A DNA stretch of 64,000 bases from YC2-FULL-38-9 sp964629635 (GTDB lineage: Bacteria; Patescibacteriota; Microgenomatia; UBA1406; GWC2-37-13). The position numbers were made by a program, and so were the translations under genes. Below are positions 51,015 to 59,274 of this stretch, one piece after another. The notes under the pieces were generated by a model that saw only the letters and a list, made by a program, of their open reading frames with translations, was not told the DNA's origin and did not search any database. Location: assembly GCA_964629635.1 (NCBI GenBank), contig CAZVQS010000002.1:496001-560000 (forward strand). Reading direction: 5' to 3'. Each line of letters opens with the position of its first letter. Positions within the stretch are counted from its first letter, which is position 1.

Positions 51015-52945
51015 AAAAGGAAATCACCATCGCGCTCGTGGGCAATCCCAATGTCGGCAAAACCGCGCTCGTCAATTCGCTCGCCGGCTCAAAGCTGAAA
51101 ATAGGCAATTGGCCGGGAGTGACGGTGGAAAAGAAAGAGGCTTCATTTATGCAGGAAGGCATCCTTATCCGCCTCATCGATCTCCCCGGTGCGTACAGCC
51201 TGAATACCTTGACGCAGGACGAGACCATAACAAAAAACTTCCTGCGGGCAAAAGACTACGATCTTATTCTCAATGTCATCGACGCCAACAACATCGAAAC
51301 GAACCTGTACCTCACGTCCCAGCTTCTTGAAATCGGCAAACCCATGACGATCGCCATCAATTTCTGGGATGAGTTTACCCGGCAGGGAAACAAACTGGAT
51401 ATCCACAGGCTTTCCCGCGCGGCAGGGGTTCCCGTTCTCCCGATTGAGGCGATACGGAAAGATTCCAAATCCGCGCTTGTTAAAACGGCGCTGCATGCAG
51501 TCCGCTCACGTCTGCGGCCCAAGCGCATAACGGAGCAGGGGAAAGACAGGCATGGACAGATCCAAGTTTTGCTCAAGGACATGCTCGTTGCTTCACCAAA
51601 TAGCCATAATTCCTTTACCGACCGGGCCGATTCAATATTGCTTCATCCTGTAACCGGACTCCTGTCTTTTTTTGCGATCTTTTATACCATGTTCAAATTC
51701 ACCTTCGACGGAAGCGCGCCGTTCGTACAGTGGATCGACGATTTTTTCAACATTTTTATCCGCAACCGGACGGGGGAGCTAATGGATATACTTAACGCGC
51801 CCGCCGTAATCCGCTCATTTGTTTTTGAAGGTCTCGTCAAAGGTATCGGCACGGTCATGACATTCATCCCGCTCATGGCATTCCTGTATTTTTTCATTGC
51901 GGTCCTTGAGGAAAGCGGATATATCGCACGCGTTGCCTACCTGCTAGACGGATATATGCGCAGGATCGGCCTGCAGGGAAAGGCCTTCATTCCGCTTCTT
52001 GTAGGGCTCGGATGCAACGTGCCGGGCGTGTACAGCACCCGGACCCTTGAGGAAGATACGGACAAGAAAACGATCGCATCCGTCATATCGTTCATGTCCT
52101 GCGGCGCTAAACTTCCCATATACCTCCTGTTTGCCGGCGTTTTCTTTCCCCGGCATGCGCCTTTGGCAGCGGCACTTCTTTATCTCACCGGCATAATCGT
52201 TGCGCTCCTGTGGGCTTCCATCCTCAAAAAGTGGGTATTCGTGAACAAAACGGACAGCCTCATCATCGAGCTGCCCCAGTACCGTCTGCCGACCGCCGGG
52301 GTGCTCTGGAACTCGGTACGCCTGAAAATCCGCTCATTCGTCAAACGGGCCGGAAGCGTCATCACCGCGGTCGTCATACTCATATGGGCGCTCACAAACC
52401 TCCCGTACGGAACGTCCGCCGAAAACAGCATGCTTTCCTCCGCCGCCAAAGCGGTATCACCGGTTTTCCGGCCGCTCGGGTGGGGAAACAGCTGGCGGGC
52501 TACCGCATCCATCATCCCCGGATTCCTGGCGAAGGAGGCGGTCATCGGCGCGCTTGCAACCACCTATGACATCGCCGCTCCCGCACCCGACGCGTCGGGG
52601 GTTGTGTTCATTTCCGAACTCATAAACCAGGGCATTAGCCTCAAAGAGGCAATCATCGAATCAGGAACGTCAATCGCCTCCGGAATCGTACCCGGCGTTT
52701 TCGTGAACGGCGACCCCCAAAACGGCGCGCTGGTTTCGGCGCTGCGCACGGATTTCACCCCGCTTGCCGCCGCATCTTTTCTCGTCTTCAACCTGCTCCT
52801 CATGTCGTGCACCGCGGTGATGGGAGCGATCAAACAGGAATTCGGCATGAAATTCCTGCTGTTCACGCTCGTTTTGACGGGCTCGACCGCATACATAGTC
52901 AGTTTCGCAGTATACCAGTTGGGGATTGTCCTCGGTTTTACCTGA
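51011..52945 (+). CDS. feoB: Ferrous iron transporter FeoB
   Basis: A 644-residue protein. The N-terminal G domain has GNPNVGKT (11-18), DLPGAYSL (about 58-65) and NFWDE in place of the usual NMxDE G4 loop. The membrane core has SGYIARVAYLLDGYMRRIGLQGKAFIPLLVGLGCNVPG (about 300-340), the Gate region, and later SCGAKLPIYLLF, with conserved Cys. It imports Fe(II). Slightly shorter than the E. coli protein. Starts at the ATG overlapping the feoA stop. Confidence 0.95.
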   Translation: MKKEITIALVGNPNVGKTALVNSLAGSKLKIGNWPGVTVEKKEASFMQEGILIRLIDLPGAYSLNTLTQDETITKNFLRAKDYDLILNVIDANNIETNLYLTSQLLEIGKPMTIAINFWDEFTRQGNKLDIHRLSRAAGVPVLPIEAIRKDSKSALVKTALHAVRSRLRPKRITEQGKDRHGQIQVLLKDMLVASPNSHNSFTDRADSILLHPVTGLLSFFAIFYTMFKFTFDGSAPFVQWIDDFFNIFIRNRTGELMDILNAPAVIRSFVFEGLVKGIGTVMTFIPLMAFLYFFIAVLEESGYIARVAYLLDGYMRRIGLQGKAFIPLLVGLGCNVPGVYSTRTLEEDTDKKTIASVISFMSCGAKLPIYLLFAGVFFPRHAPLAAALLYLTGIIVALLWASILKKWVFVNKTDSLIIELPQYRLPTAGVLWNSVRLKIRSFVKRAGSVITAVVILIWALTNLPYGTSAENSMLSSAAKAVSPVFRPLGWGNSWRATASIIPGFLAKEAVIGALATTYDIAAPAPDASGVVFISELINQGISLKEAIIESGTSIASGIVPGVFVNGDPQNGALVSALRTDFTPLAAASFLVFNLLLMSCTAVMGAIKQEFGMKFLLFTLVLTGSTAYIVSFAVYQLGIVLGFT

Positions 52946-52946
52946 T

Positions 52947-53075
52947 ATGGAAAACATGTTTCTCGGTGGGATCGCGATCGCGGCCCTCCTATACCTCTGG
53001 CGTTTTTTCCGCAAAGCTTCGGGAAAAGACAAGTGCGCCGATTGTTCATCATCGCCATCATGCAGGCGAAAATAA
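52947..53075 (+). CDS. FeoB-associated Cys-rich small membrane protein
   Basis: A 42-residue ORF one base after feoB: a membrane segment (MENMFLGGIAIAALLYLW), a basic turn (RFFRKASGK) and a Cys cluster (KCADCSSSPSCRR). This is the pattern of the FeoB-associated Cys-rich proteins (FeoC-position partners). It probably helps iron transfer or oxygen sensing at the channel. Confidence 0.85.
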   Translation: MENMFLGGIAIAALLYLWRFFRKASGKDKCADCSSSPSCRRK

Positions 53076-53117
53076 CAAGCCTCCCTTCAGGCTGGTATGC
53101 TATCATGAATAGTTGTT

Positions 53118-54083
53118 ATGAAACACCTGCCAAAATTCATCGTATTCCTTATCATGTGCGGAACCGCGTTAGCATACCTGTATTTCTCGTTCCTGGGTCC
53201 GACCGGAACGGCGCAAGAGGAGGAGATTCTTGTCGTTGCACAAAACGCCCCGGAATTCGATCCCGTTAAACCGCTCACCGAAAAGAAACTCGTGAAAAAC
53301 GAACCCGTTTTCCGCTTCCTGTCCTCCTATTACGGGAAACCCCGGGAGGGCGGCTACCGGCTTAACCGCAGCATGAACGCGTTTGAGGTGCTCAAAAAAC
53401 TTGCCGGCAAACCGGATCTTGTCTGGGTAACGACCGGCGCCTGCCTCCGGAGGGAACAGATAGGGGAGATACTGGCGGATAAACTCGGATGGGATTACGC
53501 GCAGGTTGAACAATGGAACAGCGCGTATGAGACGCTCGGACCTGAGTACGCCGAAGGCGTATATTATCCTGATACGTACCTCCTGCCCGTTGACGAATCA
53601 GCGCAGCTTATCGCGAAACGCTACGTCAGCCGGTTCAACGAAAAATTCGCGCCCTATGCCGACCGGTACCTGGAAGCGAATATCCGGTGGGTGACGGGAC
53701 TTAAAATCGCCTCGCTCATCGCGAGGGAGGCGGCGGGGAAAGATGATATGCATCTCATATCGGGAGTCATCTGGAACCGGCTTGATGTAGGAATGCCTCT
53801 CCAGATCGACGCTACCATGCAGTACACGGCAGGCAAACGGGAGGACGGATCATGGTGGGGAGCGATCGACATCGACGAAAAACAGAAGGATTCGCCGTAC
53901 AATTCATACCTCTACAAAGGCCTTCCTCCGACACCCATCTGCAGCCCGAACATCGATTACATCGAAGCGGCGCTCAACCCGAAGGAAACCGACTGCCTGT
54001 TTTACCTGCATGACGCAAACGGCCGGATCCACTGTTCGGTCACGTATGAGGAACACCTGGAGAATATCGATACATACCTTTGA
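53118..54083 (+). CDS. mltG: Endolytic murein transglycosylase MltG
   Basis: A 321-residue protein with an N-terminal membrane segment (5-23), a LysM-like region and the YceG domain: KIASLIAREAAGKDDMHLISGVIWNRL (catalytic Glu in REA), MPLQIDATMQY, SPYNSYLYKGLPPTPICSPN and TYEEHLENI. It cuts nascent peptidoglycan chains. Monocistronic. Confidence 0.94.
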   Translation: MKHLPKFIVFLIMCGTALAYLYFSFLGPTGTAQEEEILVVAQNAPEFDPVKPLTEKKLVKNEPVFRFLSSYYGKPREGGYRLNRSMNAFEVLKKLAGKPDLVWVTTGACLRREQIGEILADKLGWDYAQVEQWNSAYETLGPEYAEGVYYPDTYLLPVDESAQLIAKRYVSRFNEKFAPYADRYLEANIRWVTGLKIASLIAREAAGKDDMHLISGVIWNRLDVGMPLQIDATMQYTAGKREDGSWWGAIDIDEKQKDSPYNSYLYKGLPPTPICSPNIDYIEAALNPKETDCLFYLHDANGRIHCSVTYEEHLENIDTYL

Positions 54084-54097
54084 ACATACCTCTCCCA

Positions 54098-54110
54098 ACC
54101 TCCGAGGTTA
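54098..54110. repeat. 13-base palindrome, copy 2
   Basis: AACCTCCGAGGTT, 15 bases after the mltG stop, flanked by a wider CAAC...GTTG pairing. See copies at 37768 and 62354. Confidence 0.6.
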
Positions 54111-54148
54111 GTTGAGGCTGAAAAATGCATTATTACGCCGTTATTTGT

Positions 54149-55384
54149 TTAGCGTCCGAATTTCCGCATCGCATCAACCAGCATATCGATCTCTTCTTTG
54201 GTATGGCTTGCGGAAATCTGCACCCTGATCTCATCCCGGCCTTTGGGCACCACCGGATAGCTGATATTGGTGACCAAAAGGTTCTTCGCAAACAGGAAAT
54301 CCACGAGCTCCCGCGTTTTCACCGGATCCCCGATGAGCACCGGCTGGATCGGATGAAGCGAATCGGCGGCGAACCCGAATCCTGCATCCGTCATCAGTTT
54401 CTTGAAATATGAGGTGTTTTCAAGGGATTTCGCAAGCAGCTCCCTGCCTTCTTTCGAATCGACCAGCCGCACCGCCCGCAGAGCCGCACCAGCCGTCCCC
54501 GGAGAAATGGAGTTGGAATAAATATAGGTGGCGGAGGACTCGCGGAGGTAATCGATAATCCGTTGGCTGGCGACCGCATACCCGCCGTCCGCCCCGAATC
54601 CCTTGCCGAAGGTACCGACCAGCACATCCGCTCTCGCATCCATTATTTCTTCAACACCCCGGCCTGTTGCGCCGCAGGAAGCGACTCCGTGGCAGTCGTC
54701 AACAACAAGCAGGATTCCCTGTTCATATTCCGCATCATACCGGTCGGACAACTCCCGCATTTCATTGAGTTTCTGGTACTCACCGAGCATGCTGAATACC
54801 CCGTCCGTTACGATGACGACACGGGAGAACTTGCCTTTGTTTCCCGCAAGGATTTCCTCAAGACTTTTCATGTCCATGTGCGCAAAAACAACCCGCTGTT
54901 CCTTGGGGAGATTGGCTAGGCGTATCCCGTCGATGATGCTCCGGTGGTTCAAGGCATCCGAAACGACAAGCACATCGTTTTTCACTTTCGAATCCTTGCT
55001 CTGTCCGCTTAAGAGGCAATACATCACCGCCAGGTTTGCGGCAAAAGCCGAGGAGAAGACCATAGCATCCTCCCGGCCATGAAAATCAGCGATCGAACGC
55101 TCCAGCTCCCGGTGTACGGCCATGGTGCCGGATATAAACCGTACCGCGCCCGGCCCGGAACCGAAAACCGCGGACGCCTCGTGCTCCGCTTTTTTTACCG
55201 TTTCGTTGTGCCGTAATCCCAAATAATCGTTGGAATTGAAGATGACAACATCCTTGCCGCTGATCCGGGCGACGGTCGCGGATTTGAACGATGAAATGAC
55301 GCGCTCGTCCCGCTTTGACGTTTTCACCGAATCGATGCGGCTGACTTCAGACGCGAGAATTTCCAGGAATGACTGCTTGCCCAT
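54149..55384 (-). CDS. kbl: Glycine C-acetyltransferase (2-amino-3-ketobutyrate CoA ligase)
   Basis: A 411-residue PLP enzyme of the alpha-oxoamine synthase family: FNSNDYLGLRHN, VVSDALNHRSIIDG, VVDDCHGVASCGATGRG (PLP-binding Asp), VGTFGKGFGADGGY (Schiff-base Lys). With the upstream dehydrogenase it cleaves 2-amino-3-ketobutyrate plus CoA to glycine and acetyl-CoA. AONS/KBL family members are hard to tell apart, but the tdh partner makes Kbl the best call. Confidence 0.88.
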   Translation of the reverse strand: MGKQSFLEILASEVSRIDSVKTSKRDERVISSFKSATVARISGKDVVIFNSNDYLGLRHNETVKKAEHEASAVFGSGPGAVRFISGTMAVHRELERSIADFHGREDAMVFSSAFAANLAVMYCLLSGQSKDSKVKNDVLVVSDALNHRSIIDGIRLANLPKEQRVVFAHMDMKSLEEILAGNKGKFSRVVIVTDGVFSMLGEYQKLNEMRELSDRYDAEYEQGILLVVDDCHGVASCGATGRGVEEIMDARADVLVGTFGKGFGADGGYAVASQRIIDYLRESSATYIYSNSISPGTAGAALRAVRLVDSKEGRELLAKSLENTSYFKKLMTDAGFGFAADSLHPIQPVLIGDPVKTRELVDFLFAKNLLVTNISYPVVPKGRDEIRVQISASHTKEEIDMLVDAMRKFGR

Positions 55385-55385
55385 A

Positions 55386-56324
55386 TTATTTATTTAGCTT
55401 AACTTTTAATCCCTCAAACATGACTTTGGTCATGCGGGGAAGATCAAACTGCGGCTTCCAGCCCCAATCGCGCCGTGCCTGGGAGTCGTCAATTGTCTGC
55501 GGCCAGGATTCGGCAATTTTCTGCCGGTTGTCGGGCTGGTAATCGTAGGTGAAACCGGGAACCAGTTTTTTCACTTCCCGCGCAAGCTCTTCGGGGGTAA
55601 AACTGATTGCCGCGAAATTATAGCTTGTGCGTATGGTGATGTTTTGTGCAGGCGCCTCCATGAGCTGAATGGTTCCCGCTATAGCATCGTCGATATACAT
55701 CATGGGGAGCCGCGCATCCTCCTTGAGGAATATGGTATATCTGCCTTCGTTGAGCGCGCCGTAAAAAATATGCACCGAATATTCGGTGGTTCCGTCTCCC
55801 GGAGGCGCTTTGTATCCCGTAAGTCCCGGATAGCGCACCGACCGCACGTCCACGCCCCACCGGAGATGATAATACTGGCACAGCAGTTCGCCCGCCACCT
55901 TGTTCACACCGTACATAGTCGTCGGTTCAAGCACCGTGTGCTGGGGCGTATTTATTTTCGGGGTTGTCGAACCGAATGCTGCGATTGATGAAGGCCAAAA
56001 GACTTTTGTTTTGTATTTGACCGCCAGATCGAGTATGTTTTTCAAACCACCCAAGTTCACTTCCCATGCAAGCTGCGGGTTTTTTTCGCTTCCTACAGAC
56101 AAAAGTCCGGCCAGATGGTAAATCTGGGTAATCCCGTGCCTTTTTATGATTTCCTCAAGCCCCGCCGTATCGCGCACGTCGCCTTTTTCGGCAATACCGA
56201 AATCATGCCCGGACGCGCGGTGACTCAGGGTAACAAGCGACTCCCGGGGAAATTTTTTGGATAATGCCTCAACGAGATCCGAACCCACCAGACCGTAAGC
56301 GCCAGTCACGAGAATTTTTTCCAT
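55386..56324 (-). CDS. tdh: L-threonine 3-dehydrogenase, SDR (epimerase-like) type
   Basis: A 312-residue extended SDR with TGAYGLVGS (residues 7-15), WPSSIAAFG, TMYGVNKVAGE (Tyr-x3-Lys), and the family-specific PGDGTTEYSVHIFYGAL and LPMMYIDDAI, as in the short-chain Tdh of Cupriavidus and archaea-like enzymes. It oxidises threonine to 2-amino-3-ketobutyrate with NAD. One base separates it from kbl, forming a threonine-to-glycine operon. Confidence 0.9.
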   Translation of the reverse strand: MEKILVTGAYGLVGSDLVEALSKKFPRESLVTLSHRASGHDFGIAEKGDVRDTAGLEEIIKRHGITQIYHLAGLLSVGSEKNPQLAWEVNLGGLKNILDLAVKYKTKVFWPSSIAAFGSTTPKINTPQHTVLEPTTMYGVNKVAGELLCQYYHLRWGVDVRSVRYPGLTGYKAPPGDGTTEYSVHIFYGALNEGRYTIFLKEDARLPMMYIDDAIAGTIQLMEAPAQNITIRTSYNFAAISFTPEELAREVKKLVPGFTYDYQPDNRQKIAESWPQTIDDSQARRDWGWKPQFDLPRMTKVMFEGLKVKLNK

Positions 56325-56476
56325 AGGAGAACGGGGTGATTGGTAATACTGTATTAGTCTTATTTTAATATCCCATCATTCGAAATACCGTACCAATGCC
56401 ATACTACCTGACTCCGATTCTCCCAGAGTGCGGGAATAGAACGGTCGCGTGTCAGGTATAATGGGGTAAGAAAACC

Positions 56477-57508
56477 ATGAGGAAACTAATGTTTGTGATT
56501 CTTGCTTTCGCTTGTTCTTTTGCGCTCTATCAATATCTCAATCCGAAAAAACACACCGTCACACCGCTTCCCCGGGAGGCTCCCCGAAAACCGCTTCTCG
56601 CTTACACGTTCAGGAATCTGAAGACCGCCCGTTTTGAGGAAAGCGCCATCGTCCTCGGCAAAGAAACCGGGGAAACCGACACCACCAGGTCACAGCTTTT
56701 CGAATTCCGCGCCCCCTCAGTGCCCGGAGGAAAACCGGACCTTCGCGTGACCGGACTCATGAATCTGCCGAAGAAAGAGGGAACCTATCCGGTTGTCATT
56801 ATGCTTCGCGGTTTTGTTCCCGAGGAACTATACGAATCCGGCACCGGCACACAACGTGTCGCCGAATCGCTTGCACGTGACGGTTACATCACCCTCGCTC
56901 CCGATTTCCTCGGCTTCGGCGGATCGGACAAACCGTCAACAGACCCCTTTGAGGCACGTTTCCAGACTTACACGACCGCATTGTCTTTACTGGCATCCCT
57001 GGGATCGCTTGACTCAGCCCTAGAGGCGAGCTATACCGGCGTCATGGCGGATACGGCAAATGTAGGCATATGGGGACACAGCAACGGCGGACACATCGCC
57101 CTTTCCATTCTTGCCATAACGGGCCGGGAATATCCGGCAGTTCTCTGGGCACCGGTTTCCAAATCGTTTCCGTACTCGATACTGTACTATACGGATGAGA
57201 CGGAAGACCAGGGCAAAGCTATGCGCAAAGTCCTCGCGTCCTTCGAAAACGACTACGATTGCTCGCTCTATTCTCCCGAACAGTATTATGCATGGATACG
57301 CGCACCCCTGTCCGTTCAGCAGGGAACGGCGGATCGGGAAGTGCCAGTATACTGGTCGGACGACCTGAAGGAGCACCTTGAGTCGCAGGGAGTCTCCGTA
57401 TCCTACGACATCCTTGCAGGCGCGGACCACAATCTCGTGCCATCCTGGCCGGCTGCCGTTGCAAACACCAAGGCATTCTTCAAAAATCATTTGTCCGAAG
57501 ACAGGTAA
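56477..57508 (+). CDS. Membrane-anchored alpha/beta hydrolase
   Basis: A 343-residue protein with an N-terminal hydrophobic anchor (residues 3-20) and a peptidase S9/dienelactone-hydrolase-like domain: VVIMLRGFVPEE (oxyanion), DFLGFGGSDKPS, GIWGHSNGGHIALS (nucleophile Ser), QGTADREVPVYW (Asp) and GADHNLVPSW (His). Probably an extracytoplasmic esterase or peptidase. TATAAT is 14 bases before the ATG. Confidence 0.87.
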   Translation: MRKLMFVILAFACSFALYQYLNPKKHTVTPLPREAPRKPLLAYTFRNLKTARFEESAIVLGKETGETDTTRSQLFEFRAPSVPGGKPDLRVTGLMNLPKKEGTYPVVIMLRGFVPEELYESGTGTQRVAESLARDGYITLAPDFLGFGGSDKPSTDPFEARFQTYTTALSLLASLGSLDSALEASYTGVMADTANVGIWGHSNGGHIALSILAITGREYPAVLWAPVSKSFPYSILYYTDETEDQGKAMRKVLASFENDYDCSLYSPEQYYAWIRAPLSVQQGTADREVPVYWSDDLKEHLESQGVSVSYDILAGADHNLVPSWPAAVANTKAFFKNHLSEDR

Positions 57509-57528
57509 ATGCCATATAATTACCGGGT

Positions 57529-57678
57529 ATGGACCCAAGTCTCAGTGAAGTTATCCTTGAAGAATACATGCAGCTTCCCCGTTATTTCTGGCCAACCATT
57601 ACTCCTTTTATGCTGGCCATCGCCGGGAAATACCTGTGGGGAATCGTAAAAAAGAAAACGGGGAAAAAGAAGAAGTGA
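57529..57678 (+). CDS. 49-residue single-pass membrane protein
   Basis: ATG at 57529, TATAAT (57515-57520) ending eight bases before it. An acidic N-terminus (MDPSLSEVILEEYM), one membrane segment (FWPTITPFMLAIAGKYLW) and a Lys-rich tail (KKKTGKKKK). Signal-anchor topology with the N-terminus outside is unlikely given the positive tail. Function unknown. Confidence 0.6.
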   Translation: MDPSLSEVILEEYMQLPRYFWPTITPFMLAIAGKYLWGIVKKKTGKKKK

Positions 57679-57680
57679 AC

Positions 57681-58385
57681 CTATCGTTCCATTGCTTTCT
57701 GCCTCCGGTCCTGCGGCATTTTTTCGATCGCGTACCGCAAAGCGGTTCTCGGCATCACATGCTTATGAGCGAGAACATACGCATAAATCTCGTCGGGATG
57801 TGACTTGCTCGCTTCCTTGAGCATCCAGCCATACCCTTTCCGGACCAGATCATCCCCATCCTCCAGAAGCAGGTCCGAGATTTCCAAGACTTCCTTTAAG
57901 AAAAGCCCCCTTCGTGCAGGCAGCACCAGGGTTACGGCTGCAGCTCTGCGCATCCACCTGTTACCCGACTTGGCCCACGTTTTCAGGCGGGCAACGTAGG
58001 AGGGGAACTGCTCCACAAACGACGCAACCGAATGGTTGCAGAAGGTATCGCAGGCTGCCCAGTTGTTTATATATTCGTTCACCCACCGCTCAAACAGGAG
58101 AAAGTCCGCTTCCTCGAATCGTTCGCGAACCCCGTACACGAATCCGCTGGCGATAAATGACTCTTCCATGATGCCGCTCCGGTACAGCGCCTCGCAGATA
58201 CGGAATATTTCGCGTTTCGGCAATGCGCCGATTTCACCGAAAAACCGGGCGCCGATTTTTCCGACGGTATGTGTATTGACACCTATAAGCGTTACTTTCT
58301 CCCTGAAATACCGGGAGCCGGTTTTTTTCGTGTTTTCGTCAATATGCGCTTGAAGTTCCGTGCGGATGCGGGCAGGGTAATCCAT
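57681..58385 (-). CDS. AlkD-like DNA alkylation repair protein 1
   Basis: A 234-residue HEAT-repeat protein: INNWAACDTFCNHSV (the Trp and Asp positions of AlkD), RWMRRAAAVTLVLP, GYGWMLKEASK and VMPRTALRYAIEKM. AlkD glycosylases remove bulky or positively charged alkyl bases. Reads as family but is diverged from the copy at 62415. TATACT (58392-58397) ends six bases before the ATG, just after a terminator-like hairpin. Confidence 0.85.
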   Translation of the reverse strand: MDYPARIRTELQAHIDENTKKTGSRYFREKVTLIGVNTHTVGKIGARFFGEIGALPKREIFRICEALYRSGIMEESFIASGFVYGVRERFEEADFLLFERWVNEYINNWAACDTFCNHSVASFVEQFPSYVARLKTWAKSGNRWMRRAAAVTLVLPARRGLFLKEVLEISDLLLEDGDDLVRKGYGWMLKEASKSHPDEIYAYVLAHKHVMPRTALRYAIEKMPQDRRQKAMER

Positions 58386-58404
58386 ACGGATAGTATAGCA
58401 GTGC

Positions 58405-58443
58405 GAAAAAAACAGGGGATAGCCTAATATGGGCTATCCCTGT
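58405..58443 (-). terminator. Reverse-strand terminator with no obvious gene to end
   Basis: ACAGGG(G)ATAGCC pairs with GGCTATCCCTGT (58412-58443) around a six-base loop, and the reverse strand continues with seven T. On that strand the only upstream DNA is the leader of the forward gene at 58561, so it would end an antisense or small RNA. Confidence 0.6.
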
Positions 58444-58560
58444 CTGTCGATCTTATGGCATACTTATCATAAATGACAATGGGCATGAGGTAATGCACAG
58501 TTTCGTAAGGCTTCCGTTAAAACAATTCTTATTGAATTCCCAAAGGAGGAGTCCTATACT

Positions 58561-59232
58561 TTGGTACTTGCCCAATTCATAATTGATATTGAGATGGAAC
58601 AGGAGAACAGAAACATCGTCGAAAACGTACGCAACTGGTACCGGGAACTCCCGGACAAAAAAAAATACTTCGAACTTGCGAGCGCCGTACTTTCGGTGCC
58701 GGTACTCGTGACCGTAATCCTCATTAACCTGAACAACCTCACGGGCAAAAACGCCGCTAAAAATGCGGATAACAAACTCACCCCGTCCTACATGCCCTCC
58801 GTAACCATCATCAGGGAGGAAAAAGTTATCACTCCGACTACGGACGCCAAAGAGAATACGCCGACTCCGCTTTCGTCAACCCCGACATCAACAACCTGCA
58901 AGAAGGAAGTGGGACCGGTCATTATCACTGCACCCCGGGATAATCAGGTTATTTCTAGCGATTTCGTGTCTGTCGAACTGACTGAACAGACAACCGAATA
59001 CTGCCCGGTCGTGTGGTCCTATTCGATCGACGGATCCGCCTTTTCCAATTACTCGGACAAAAGCATATCCCTCTACAATCTTCCCAGCGGCGAACATGAA
59101 ATCAACGTAAAAGTGAAAAGCACTGCGTCGGAGGATGAAATACAGCTCCGGAGAAGTTTTTATTACAATAATCCGAAGTCCGTAACCATTGCCCCAACCG
59201 CCCCCGCAACCACCTCGGCGCTCATCGAATAA
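58561..59232 (+). CDS. Membrane-anchored protein with Ig-like extracytoplasmic domain
   Basis: A 223-residue protein. The TTG at 58561 is chosen because AGGAGG (58544-58549) lies 11 bases upstream; the next ATG (58594) has no such site. A membrane segment at residues 40-62 is followed by a Thr/Pro linker and a domain with VGPVIITAPRDNQVISSDFVSVEL and LPSGEHEINVKV, typical of bacterial Ig-like folds, and a Thr/Ala-rich tail. Function unknown, probably surface-exposed. Confidence 0.66.
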   Translation: MVLAQFIIDIEMEQENRNIVENVRNWYRELPDKKKYFELASAVLSVPVLVTVILINLNNLTGKNAAKNADNKLTPSYMPSVTIIREEKVITPTTDAKENTPTPLSSTPTSTTCKKEVGPVIITAPRDNQVISSDFVSVELTEQTTEYCPVVWSYSIDGSAFSNYSDKSISLYNLPSGEHEINVKVKSTASEDEIQLRRSFYYNNPKSVTIAPTAPATTSALIE

Positions 59233-59274
59233 AGAAGATTTGAGAGTAGGCACCCGTTTTGATATAAATATATC

